A DNA stretch of 64,000 nt from Paralcaligenes sp. KSB-10 (GTDB lineage: Bacteria > Pseudomonadota > Gammaproteobacteria > Burkholderiales > Burkholderiaceae_B), in the NCBI RefSeq assembly GCF_021266465.1, contig NZ_CP089848.1:124001-188000 (forward strand). Reading direction: 5' to 3'. The notes under the pieces were generated by a model. The model saw nothing but the letters and a program-made list of their open reading frames with translations. It was not told where the DNA came from and did not search any database. The position numbers and the translations under genes were made by a program. This document shows positions 8,281 through 15,787 of this stretch, piece by piece (positions within the stretch are counted from its first letter, which is position 1; each line of letters opens with the position of its first letter).

Positions 8281-8748
8281 ATGGGTTGGCGTAAGAGCAA
8301 CGAAATTACCAGGGAAGCATTCGTCACTGAAATACTGTTGGCCCGGCATCCGGGCTGGAAGCTGGTTACGCATGAGATCAGGGCAAACCATCTCTGGACG
8401 GTGCGGCGGCGTGATGCAGACGGGCAGCGGATGATTTGCCTTGATGTGTTGAACACGATCGATGGGCAACTGGCGCACAATTCCATGAATGAAATGGCGC
8501 ACCTGCATTATTACGATTGCCCATCTGCGCTGATCGATGCCGCCGGAGCGCCCATCAACTCTGTCGCGAAACTCTGGCGCGAAGCGGTTCGCCAAAAAGG
8601 CAGATCTGAAGAATGGTTGGGACGTACCGCAAACGACATTCTCGTACGTAAGGGTCGGTACTACGCGCTTTGGGTGGCGCATTTGTGGCACAGAAGCTGG
8701 AATGCGGTCATGGCCCCCTCAGCAAAAGCACTCAATACCGACTATTGA
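8281..8748 (+). CDS. Hypothetical protein, unrecognised
   Basis: The 155-residue, probably cytoplasmic protein has a strong GAGGAGG ribosome-binding site before the ATG. I recognise no family. The middle contains DVLNTIDGQLAHNSMNEMAHLHYYDC, and the C-terminus is rich in Trp and His (YYALWVAHLWHRSWN). It has no signal peptide or membrane segment. It stands alone between the tRNA-Val terminator and a large inverted repeat, with no partner gene. The tRNA-proximal position and isolation fit a small acquired gene, but no flanking repeats mark an insertion. Confidence 0.7.
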   Translation: MGWRKSNEITREAFVTEILLARHPGWKLVTHEIRANHLWTVRRRDADGQRMICLDVLNTIDGQLAHNSMNEMAHLHYYDCPSALIDAAGAPINSVAKLWREAVRQKGRSEEWLGRTANDILVRKGRYYALWVAHLWHRSWNAVMAPSAKALNTDY

Positions 8749-8771
8749 CGCCATCAGCCTGTTTTTTGCGC

Positions 8772-8823
8772 AAGAGCATCGATGACGAGTGCCCGAAAAA
8801 ATGGGCACGCCATCGATGCTCTT
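8772..8823. repeat. Composite inverted repeat between convergent genes
   Basis: Perfect 13-bp outer arms (AAGAGCATCGATG at 8772-8784, CATCGATGCTCTT at 8811-8823) enclose a second perfect 6-bp stem. That inner stem is GTGCCC/GGGCAC at 8789-8808, with an A-rich 8-nt loop. The structure sits between the convergent ends of the hypothetical gene and the dehydratase gene. It lacks a T-tract on either side. Confidence 0.75.
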
Positions 8824-8854
8824 CGAGCTGCCTTGCCGGCCGGCAAGCGGGCGC

Positions 8855-10030
8855 TTAGGGGCGCTTGCCGAATTCTGCCTTGTCCGCTGTCCAGGCCAGG
8901 GCTTGTTTGCTCAGGCTGAAGCCAAGCCCAGGTCGATTGGGCACCATCATGCGGCCGTTGCGCAGCTCAAGACGTTCGTTGAACATGGGCTCGAGCCACT
9001 CGAAATGTTCCAGCCAGGGCTCTTGCGGGTACGCCGCCGCCAGATGCAAGTGGATTTCCATGGCAAAGTGGGGCGCCAGCTTCAAGCCCTTGAAATCGGC
9101 CAGGCTCATGATTTGCAGGAAGGGCGTGATACCGCCAACACGCGGTGCATCGGGCTGAACGAAATCCGAGGCGTGAGCCGTAATCAGTTGCGCGTGCTCG
9201 CTAAAGCTGGTCAGCATCTCGCCCGTTGCGATCGGCGTGTCGAGCGAGGCTGTCAGGGCGGCGTGGCCTTCCACGTCGTAAGCATCCAGAGGCTCTTCGA
9301 TCCAGGTCAGGTTGAATTGTTCCAGCACGCGGCCAAAACGCTGGGCGGTGGCACGATCCCACTGCTGGTTGGCGTCGACCATGAGCGGAAAAGCATCGCC
9401 AAGGCGCTTGCGTACTGCGGTCACGCGCTTGAGGTCGGTGGCGGTATCGGGTTGGCCCACCTTGATCTTGATGCCGCCAATGCCATTGTCCAGCGATTTG
9501 TCGATGTTCTTCAGCACCTGGTTCAAGGGCATCGAGAGGTAGCCGCCCGAGGTGTTGTAACAGCGTACGGAATCGCGGTGTGCTCCCAGCAGCTTGGCAA
9601 GCGGCAGTTTGGCGCGCTTGGCTTTGAGATCCCAGAGGGCGATGTCGAAGGGTGCAATCGCTTGCGTGGTCAGCCCGCTGCGGCCCATCGATGCGCCTGC
9701 CCAGACCAGTTTGGTCCAGATCCGTGCGATATCGTTGGCGTCTTCGCCAAGCAGTTCCGGAGCGATTTCCTTGGCGTGAGCGTACATGCCGGGTCCGCCG
9801 GCGCGTTTCGAGTAGCCGAAGCCTATGCCTTCGTGGCCATTTTCGGTCCGTATCTCGGCGAAGACAAAGGCAATTTCCGTTAGCGGTTTCTGGCGGCCCG
9901 TAAGTACCTTGGCATCACTGATGGGGGCCGCCAGCGGTAAAAATACCAGCGATACCTTGACCCAGACAATGCGGTCGGAGAGGGAGCCGGCGGGCGAAAG
10001 TACGGCCGGTTTGTTTTTTTTGGAACTCAT
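8855..10030 (-). CDS. Enolase-superfamily sugar-acid dehydratase, L-talarate/galactarate dehydratase-like
   Basis: The 391-residue protein belongs to the mandelate racemase subgroup. Its catalytic residues are K188-x-K190 (GGIKIKVG), metal ligands D219, E245 and E271, and H321 in LAPHF. These match the known Salmonella talarate/galactarate dehydratase (K195, K197, D226, E252, E278, H328) with one constant offset of seven. Flanking texts such as WIEEPLDAYDVEGHA also fit that family. The reaction would be dehydration of an aldaric acid to a keto-deoxy acid, possibly with epimerisation. It is the last gene of a leftward set with a GGT-family enzyme, a Bug receptor and a GAF protein. Substrate is inferred. 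Confidence 0.85.
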   Translation of the reverse strand: MSSKKNKPAVLSPAGSLSDRIVWVKVSLVFLPLAAPISDAKVLTGRQKPLTEIAFVFAEIRTENGHEGIGFGYSKRAGGPGMYAHAKEIAPELLGEDANDIARIWTKLVWAGASMGRSGLTTQAIAPFDIALWDLKAKRAKLPLAKLLGAHRDSVRCYNTSGGYLSMPLNQVLKNIDKSLDNGIGGIKIKVGQPDTATDLKRVTAVRKRLGDAFPLMVDANQQWDRATAQRFGRVLEQFNLTWIEEPLDAYDVEGHAALTASLDTPIATGEMLTSFSEHAQLITAHASDFVQPDAPRVGGITPFLQIMSLADFKGLKLAPHFAMEIHLHLAAAYPQEPWLEHFEWLEPMFNERLELRNGRMMVPNRPGLGFSLSKQALAWTADKAEFGKRP

Positions 10031-10226
10031 GATGTGTCCTCAGGCGGGAAAACCTGTGTTAGTGAATAAGCAGAAGGGAAGTCGTGGCCCTATTGTTCTG
10101 CCAACCCTTGGGACAATACAAGAGTATGGATATGTGCTTTACCGGTTTTTCTCAAACAGTGGGACGAAATGGCAGGTCCATGCGCACAAACACGCCAGTG
10201 GCGGTCTGGGCAGCAAAAGTACGCCG

Positions 10227-10745
10227 TCAAATTTCTGATGCAAGCATGCCCGGAATAATCAATAACCCCAGCCTTTGTGCAAAGTCGATTTGCCTTTGCG
10301 TGACACGGTCTTCGCGCGACAGAAAGTTCAAGGTGCCCAGGCAGTTGCCTTCGCAGACCAAGGGGACATTGATTACCGAGCGCAGGCCCAGGGATGCAAT
10401 CAGCTCATGATCTTCAAACGAGTTTTTGATGGCCGCCAATCCCTGGCCAACGAACAAAAGCTTGTTCAGCAGCACGTGGCGGCCCCAATTCGTGCCGGAC
10501 TTGGACTTGGTGCCGCCTATCGGATATTTTTCCATATTTGAACTGTAGAGCCGGGTGAGCTCCATTTTTTCGGCATTGAACCGATTGACAGTGCAATGCG
10601 AGTGTTCAAGCACGTGGAAAGCACACGCGTCGGCCGCCGCAAACAGATCGCCCGGAGTGGCCCCAAAGGACAATGCCGCTATGTTGGTGTAGCCATCCTT
10701 GGGCAGGTCGAGGCGGTTCCCTGAGTCGGGTTTCGGTGAAATCAT
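10227..10745 (-). CDS. GAF-domain protein
   Basis: The 172-residue protein consists of essentially one GAF domain, with the core SLGLRSVINVPLVCEGNCLGTLNFLSRE (about residues 118-145). No kinase, HTH, GGDEF or other output domain is attached and there is no signal peptide. Its start codon overlaps the stop of the upstream Bug receptor gene by ATGA, so the two are translationally coupled. GAF domains bind small molecules. A stand-alone copy in a catabolic operon could be an intracellular ligand sensor or a divergent enzyme; this is a hypothesis. Confidence 0.8.
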   Translation of the reverse strand: MISPKPDSGNRLDLPKDGYTNIAALSFGATPGDLFAAADACAFHVLEHSHCTVNRFNAEKMELTRLYSSNMEKYPIGGTKSKSGTNWGRHVLLNKLLFVGQGLAAIKNSFEDHELIASLGLRSVINVPLVCEGNCLGTLNFLSREDRVTQRQIDFAQRLGLLIIPGMLASEI

Positions 10746-11716
10746 TCTACAGTGATCCCCAGTTCGCGAATCAGTTTTCCATATTTATCTGCATCGTGCG
10801 CAAGAGTCTGGGCGAACTGTTGCGGGCTTGAATGAACCAGTACGACGCCGATGTTATTCATGGCCTTGACGACTGAGGGTTGTTCCAGAATCTGATTGGT
10901 TGTTTTGTTTAGGCGGGCGACCAATGCCGGGTCCATGCCTTTGGGGCCGAAGAATCCGTACCAGACTGCGAGCTCATAGCCAGGCACGGTTTCGCCCACT
11001 GTCGGGACGTCGGGAAACAGCGTAGAGCGTTTCCCCTCTGTAACCGCCAGCAGTTTCAATTTTCCGGCTTTGACGTAAGGCAGTGTTTGGGTGGCCGCAC
11101 TGAACAGCACTTGCGTTCGGTTGGCGACCGTGTCGAGCACGGCCGGGGCGCCGCCCCGGTAAGGAATGTGGGTCATTTTTATGCCGGTACCCTTGTCGAA
11201 CAGGGCTGCGCTCAAGTAATTGGTCGACCCGATTCCGGCCGATGCGAACGCCAGTTGGCCTGGCCTGGCTTTGGCATATTTTATGAAATCGGCGACCGTA
11301 TTGACCGGCAAGGAGGCGTTTACCACCATGGTGTTTGTGACCAGCGCCAGTTCCGCTATGGGGGTGAAATCCTTGACTCCGTCGAACGGCATGTTCTTGT
11401 ATAACGCTTGGTTCATGGTGTGGGTACTCATGGAACCGACAAGCAGCGTGTAGCCGTCCGGCTTTGCCTTGGCGACGATTTGCGAGCCTATATTGCCGGA
11501 TGCGCCCGATCGGTTTTCGACAATGACCGACTGTCCCAATGCTTTGGTGAGTTTTTCCGAGAGCAGACGGGCAAGAATATCCGTAGAGCCTCCCGGAGCC
11601 CATGGCACGACGATGGTGATCGGCTTTTCGTCCGGCCATTTTGCGCAGGCTAGCGAAGGGGCGAGCAGAAAGCCGAAAAGAATGGCTATGGGCAGTTTCC
11701 ACTTCATAATGTTCAT
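10742..11716 (-). CDS. Bug/TctC-family periplasmic substrate receptor
   Basis: The 324-residue protein has a Sec signal peptide (hydrophobic stretch about 6-24, cut near ACAKWP). The Bug-family core follows: PITIVVPWAPGGSTDILARLL, a VIVENRSGASGNIG motif and a central GSTNYLSAALFDKGTG region. Such receptors deliver carboxylates or related small molecules to TctAB-type permeases, or act as orphan sensors. No tctA or tctB is in this window, so this copy is an orphan here. It lies 28 bp after the GGT-family gene and overlaps the GAF gene by 4 nt. Confidence 0.92.
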   Translation of the reverse strand: MNIMKWKLPIAILFGFLLAPSLACAKWPDEKPITIVVPWAPGGSTDILARLLSEKLTKALGQSVIVENRSGASGNIGSQIVAKAKPDGYTLLVGSMSTHTMNQALYKNMPFDGVKDFTPIAELALVTNTMVVNASLPVNTVADFIKYAKARPGQLAFASAGIGSTNYLSAALFDKGTGIKMTHIPYRGGAPAVLDTVANRTQVLFSAATQTLPYVKAGKLKLLAVTEGKRSTLFPDVPTVGETVPGYELAVWYGFFGPKGMDPALVARLNKTTNQILEQPSVVKAMNNIGVVLVHSSPQQFAQTLAHDADKYGKLIRELGITVE

Positions 11717-11744
11717 TGCTCCGTCCTTTTAATTAGAAAGAATA

Positions 11745-13583
11745 TTAGCGGCCGACCGCGTAGCCTTGCATGCCGCGAGGATTGGCGGCGGCACGCAAAA
11801 GCAGGCTTCCATTTTTCGTGAATTCCCGTGTGCAGGCGCTTATTCGTCCTTCGGACCATGCCGGCCCGATTTTGACTTCGTGGCCGGCTGCCTTCAGGTC
11901 GGCGATGCACGCTTCGCTGAAGCGGGATTCGAGAGTTATACGGTTCAGGATTGTCGAGCGTGGCCAGAATGAACCGGGGAAGTGGTTGATGTGCCAGGAG
12001 GGCGCCTCGATCGACTCTTGCAGATTCATGCCCATTTCGATGTGCCGCAGCAGAAACGCAAGTGACCATTGGTCCTGCTGATCCCCGCCGGGTGTACCAA
12101 AGGCCATGTAAGGTATGCCATCCCGAAGCGCCAGGCTTGGCGAAAGCGTGGTGGTAGGCCTGAAGCCAGGCCGCAAGGCTCCGGGCACTTTGTCGTCCAG
12201 CCAGCTCATCTGCAAACGAGTCGTGATGGCAAATCCAAGTTCGGGAATGACGGGGCTCGAAGACAGCCAGCCGCCCGAGGGCGTCGCCGCTACCATATTG
12301 CCGTGTTTGTCGATCACGTCCAGATGACATGTGTCGCCCACAAAGATCTCTTTGTCGGCCCATGTTTCTACCGGAGGCAATGCCGCGAAGGTAGGCTCGC
12401 CCACGCCGAAGCGGGTGTCGGCCTTTGTTAGGGTCCGGTCCGCGGCTTTCAGGTCGGGCAGGACCGGAGCACGCCCTTCGGGGCTTCCCGGTTGCAGAAA
12501 TTGGGAAGACTGGGCACCGATCAGTTTTGCCCGGGCCTGCGAATATTCAAGGGATAAAAGGGCTTGCAATGGGACATGAACCGCGTTGGGATCGCCGTAC
12601 CAGGCCAGCTTGTCGGCATACGCGAGCTTGGCCGACTCGCTCAGATGATGGACGAAGCTGGCCGATCCAGGATCCATTCCGGATACGTTGAAATGGCGCA
12701 AGATGGACAGTTGTTGCAGAAATACCGGCCCTTGGGACCACGCGCCGCATTTTGCGACGGTATATCGACCATATTGCAAGGTTGCAGGGGTTTCATAGGC
12801 AGGTCGCCAGTGGGCCATGTCTTCCAGGCGCAGCAGGCCGGGGTTGCGCTGTCCGGTTGTGTCTCGAACGGCCTTGGTCCTGTAATAATGGTCTATGGTT
12901 TTGGCGACAAAACCCTCATACCAGATGGATAGCGCCGTATCGATTCGCTCCCGTCTGTCGGCCGATCTGCCGTTGGCTTCGCTGACGATGCGCGTGTAGG
13001 TCGATGCGATTGCAGGAAGGCGAAAGAGCTGATTCAAGTCAGGCACTTTTCCATCCGGCAGCCACGTTTTGGCGGAATCGGGCCATTCTTGCCTGAATAG
13101 ATCCTGCACGGCAACAATGGCCTGCACGATGCGCGGGACGAGCGGGAATCCTTGGTTTGCCAAATCTATGGCCGGCCGTAAAACTTCTTCCAGCTCCCAG
13201 GTGCCGTAGTCTCGCAGCAAGGTCAACCACGCTCCGAATGCTCCGGGTACGCAGGCGGGCAGCAGGCCTATGCCGGGCACCAGGTCCAGTCCCATATTTC
13301 GAAAATACTGAATATTCGCAAGTTCCGGCGCAGGGCCTTGCCCGCATAAAGAAAGCAGCTTTTTCTCTTTTTCACTCCAGAAAAGAATAGGCACTTCGCC
13401 GCCGGGGCCATTCAGGTGCGGCTCTACGATCTGCAAGGCGAAGCCGCCCGCGACAGCGGCATCGAAGGCATTCCCGCCTTTTTCCAGGACGCCCATGGCG
13501 ACCTGGGATGCAATCCAGTGGGTCGATGACACAACGCCGAAAGTTCCCCTGATTTCCGGTCGGGTGGTGAACGCATCTGGCAT
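11745..13583 (-). CDS. Gamma-glutamyltransferase-family Ntn hydrolase
   Basis: The 612-residue protein has the two-part GGT architecture. The N-terminal part has GVVSSTHWIASQVAMGVLEKGGNAFDAAVA. The junction VGDTCHLDVIDKHGNM places the nucleophilic threonine at T418, where autocleavage exposes it in active enzymes. SGGW and TRLQMSW follow. There is no signal peptide, so it is probably cytoplasmic, unlike the periplasmic GGTs that act on glutathione. It heads the leftward set with a Bug receptor and a dehydratase. It would release glutamate from gamma-glutamyl compounds or hydrolyse a related amide; the substrate is unknown. Confidence 0.87.
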   Translation of the reverse strand: MPDAFTTRPEIRGTFGVVSSTHWIASQVAMGVLEKGGNAFDAAVAGGFALQIVEPHLNGPGGEVPILFWSEKEKKLLSLCGQGPAPELANIQYFRNMGLDLVPGIGLLPACVPGAFGAWLTLLRDYGTWELEEVLRPAIDLANQGFPLVPRIVQAIVAVQDLFRQEWPDSAKTWLPDGKVPDLNQLFRLPAIASTYTRIVSEANGRSADRRERIDTALSIWYEGFVAKTIDHYYRTKAVRDTTGQRNPGLLRLEDMAHWRPAYETPATLQYGRYTVAKCGAWSQGPVFLQQLSILRHFNVSGMDPGSASFVHHLSESAKLAYADKLAWYGDPNAVHVPLQALLSLEYSQARAKLIGAQSSQFLQPGSPEGRAPVLPDLKAADRTLTKADTRFGVGEPTFAALPPVETWADKEIFVGDTCHLDVIDKHGNMVAATPSGGWLSSSPVIPELGFAITTRLQMSWLDDKVPGALRPGFRPTTTLSPSLALRDGIPYMAFGTPGGDQQDQWSLAFLLRHIEMGMNLQESIEAPSWHINHFPGSFWPRSTILNRITLESRFSEACIADLKAAGHEVKIGPAWSEGRISACTREFTKNGSLLLRAAANPRGMQGYAVGR

Positions 13584-13631
13584 GAGAGGTGAGCCTCGGA
13601 CAAAGAGATGAAATCGAGTATATCGCTTTAA

Positions 13632-13680
13632 AATAACCTAAAAATTGCTATTCTTTATATAGCAATAACTTATTGGTTAT
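13632..13680. promoter_or_regulatory. Nested inverted repeats in divergent LysR/GGT promoter
   Basis: The inner repeat is ATTGCTAT-N7-ATAGCAAT (13644-13666). The outer repeat is ATAACC near 13633 paired with GGTTAT at 13675-13680. It lies between the divergent GGT-family gene and the LysR gene at 13692, the classical place for a LysR-type operator. The long AT-rich symmetry fits recognition and activation half-sites. Confidence 0.55.
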
Positions 13681-13691
13681 GGTGGCGGAGA

Positions 13692-14651
13692 ATGCAAAAT
13701 ATAGTCGATCGGCTTCTGTCCAGGCTCAAGCTGCGGTACCTGGTATTGGTACTGCAGATTTCCAGGCAAGGCTCACTGACGCGTGCTGCCGAGGCGCTGG
13801 GATTTAGCCAGCCGGCGGCAAGCAAGGCCTTGAAAGAGCTGGAAGACATATTCGGAGCCCCGCTTTTTGTCAGGTCCGCCACCGGCCTGGTTCCGACTCC
13901 TTTGGGTGAGCTCGCGTTGCGCCGGGCGCGGAGCGTGCTTCAGGATATGGACAATTGGGGGCACGAAACCGAGGCAATACTGACCGGGCACACGGCGCAT
14001 TTGAATGTAGGCGCCATACCTTCCGTTTCGGGCCGCTTATTGTCCAGGGCGATAGGGCAGATATATGCTTTGCACAAGGTCACGGTTTCCTTGCATAGAG
14101 CGACGAGCGATCAGTTGGTGAGGCTTATGCGGCAAGGCGAATTGGACTGCATGATAGGGCGGGCCACCGTTATCGAAGCTGGCGATAATCTGTCCGAGGA
14201 TGTGTTGTATGCCCAGCGCCCTGTGCTGATAGCCAATGCGGCGCTGGTCGCAAGGTTGCGGAAGGGAAGAATTTCCCTGAGCACTCTTGCCTCGATGGAT
14301 TGGATCTTGCCGTCTTTTGCCACTCCCACGGGGAAGATGATTATCGAAATTTTTGCCAAGGCGGAGGTGGCCCTGCCTTTCCCGAAAATCGAAACCTATT
14401 CGGCCGATGTCATTGAAGACCTGCTGTTGACGTCCACCTCCTTCGTGTCCCTGGTGGCCGAGGAAATCGCGATTGATATCTGCCGGAACGAAAAGATAGC
14501 GCGCGTTCCTTTCGTGTTTGAGGAAAGATTGCCCCCCATCAGCTTTATCAGGCACAAGCGCAAGACGCCTGTTTCTGCGGAACAGAATTTTGCGGCAATT
14601 TTCAAGGAAGTTTGCAATCACTTCGAGGCAGCCTCGATTGCCGGCGGATAA
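13692..14651 (+). CDS. LysR-type transcriptional regulator (divergent to GGT-family operon)
   Basis: The protein has 319 residues. The winged HTH is at about residues 12-72 (YLVLVLQISRQGSLTRAAEALGFSQPAASKALKELE), followed by a periplasmic-binding-like co-inducer domain. It faces away from the GGT-family operon across a 108-bp region with nested inverted repeats. By the usual LysR logic it regulates that operon and itself. The unusually long stretch before the HTH and the SQPAASKALKELE helix resemble GbpR/CbbR-like aldarate regulators, but the ligand is not determinable. Confidence 0.88.
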   Translation: MQNIVDRLLSRLKLRYLVLVLQISRQGSLTRAAEALGFSQPAASKALKELEDIFGAPLFVRSATGLVPTPLGELALRRARSVLQDMDNWGHETEAILTGHTAHLNVGAIPSVSGRLLSRAIGQIYALHKVTVSLHRATSDQLVRLMRQGELDCMIGRATVIEAGDNLSEDVLYAQRPVLIANAALVARLRKGRISLSTLASMDWILPSFATPTGKMIIEIFAKAEVALPFPKIETYSADVIEDLLLTSTSFVSLVAEEIAIDICRNEKIARVPFVFEERLPPISFIRHKRKTPVSAEQNFAAIFKEVCNHFEAASIAGG

Positions 14652-14712
14652 ATACACACAGTGCATGGTACCGTGCAGGCTCGTTTCGAGCCGGTACAAA
14701 AGAAGGACATCG

Positions 14713-15600
14713 ATGAATTACGACCTGACGACCCTCGATATTTTCGTTGCGGTGGCCGAAGAGAAAAACCTGACCAGGGCGGCGCGCCGCAAGCATCTGG
14801 CGGTATCGGCCATCAGCAAAAGAATCAAAGAGCTCGAGGACCAGGTGGGTTCGGCCTTGCTGGTTCGAAATTCCCGCGGCGTGGAGCTTACGCCGGCAGG
14901 GCAGTCCATTGCGTTTTATGCCCGTCGGTTGCAGGGGGTGCTGGGACACATGGAAAACGAGCTGGCCGAGTTTGGCAGCGGTATCAAGGGCCATGTGCGC
15001 ATTCATGCCATTACGTCGGCCATTGCGCAGTTTTTGCCCAGGGATATCGCCCGTTTCGTTAGTGTGTATCCGCTGATCAAGTTCGATATTGAAGAGCGTG
15101 TGGGTTCGGCCGTGGTGCAGGCGGTGTGCGAGGGCCATGCCGACCTGGGCATTTTTGCGCAACAGACGCCAGCCCAGGGCCTGGAAGTATTTCCCTACCG
15201 CCAGGACGAACTGGTTGTGCTGGTTGCCCAGGGCCACGCCCTGGCCGGAAAAGATGGCGTGACGTTCATGGAGGTGCTTGCTCATGAATTCGTGGGGCCG
15301 CATGCCGACAGTTCCGTTCATGCGCTTTTGCTGAGCGAGGCCGGCAAGCTCGGTGAAAGGCTGGATTTCAAGATTCGCATCAGCAGTTTCGAATGCATGT
15401 GCCAGATGGTCGAGGCGGGTCTGGGGCTTGCCATTTTGCCCAGGGCCTTGGCCCGGCCCCATTTGAAGGCCAGCCGGCTCAAGATCCTGTCCCTGGATGA
15501 GCCGTGGTCCAGGCGCGATCTTCTTATAGGCATACGGAGTTTTCAGAATGCTTCGCCTACCGTTCGGGCATTGATCGATAGTCTGGGCCGCCAGGGCTGA
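14713..15600 (+). CDS. LysR-type transcriptional regulator (upstream of aconitase paralogue)
   Basis: The 295-residue protein starts at the ATG at 14713 (MNYDLTTLDIFVAVAEEKNLTRAARR); longer open reading upstream is not needed and overlaps the preceding LysR gene. The HTH is at about 5-62, then the substrate-binding domain. It lies 61 bp after the first LysR gene in the same direction. A 19-bp palindrome at 15653-15671, between it and the aconitase gene, is a good operator candidate. The two regulators are different in sequence and are not a recent tandem duplication. Confidence 0.88.
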   Translation: MNYDLTTLDIFVAVAEEKNLTRAARRKHLAVSAISKRIKELEDQVGSALLVRNSRGVELTPAGQSIAFYARRLQGVLGHMENELAEFGSGIKGHVRIHAITSAIAQFLPRDIARFVSVYPLIKFDIEERVGSAVVQAVCEGHADLGIFAQQTPAQGLEVFPYRQDELVVLVAQGHALAGKDGVTFMEVLAHEFVGPHADSSVHALLLSEAGKLGERLDFKIRISSFECMCQMVEAGLGLAILPRALARPHLKASRLKILSLDEPWSRRDLLIGIRSFQNASPTVRALIDSLGRQG

Positions 15601-15652
15601 TTCGGTTGCGCGCGGGCTCCTATCGGGATTGTCGACGATGTATTTTTCCATA

Positions 15653-15671
15653 CGTTCTCGATTCGAGAACG
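15653..15671. promoter_or_regulatory. LysR-box palindrome upstream of the aconitase paralogue
   Basis: CGTTCTCGA-T-TCGAGAACG is a perfect palindrome of nine-base arms. It contains TTC-N9-GAA, fitting the T-N11-A LysR consensus. It is 53 bp after the LysR stop and 116 bp before the aconitase start. Confidence 0.55.
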
Positions 15672-15787
15672 CAGAAATGGCAAATGATCAATTGTTCCCG
15701 TATTCAGGGCCTTGTAGCATTCGGGTAACGGACGTGCATCCACGTTTCCAGTGCAACGTTTCCTGAAGAGAAAGTCCAGGCCCATTC

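Noticed and set aside
8789-8808. Inner hairpin with an A-run as an ordinary terminator
   Set aside because: The A/T run is in the loop, not after the stem, so it does not form a canonical U-tract terminator.
11087-11404. Plus-strand reading frames opposite the Bug receptor and GGT-family genes
   Set aside because: These are antisense shadows with no start signals; the minus-strand genes carry the family motifs.
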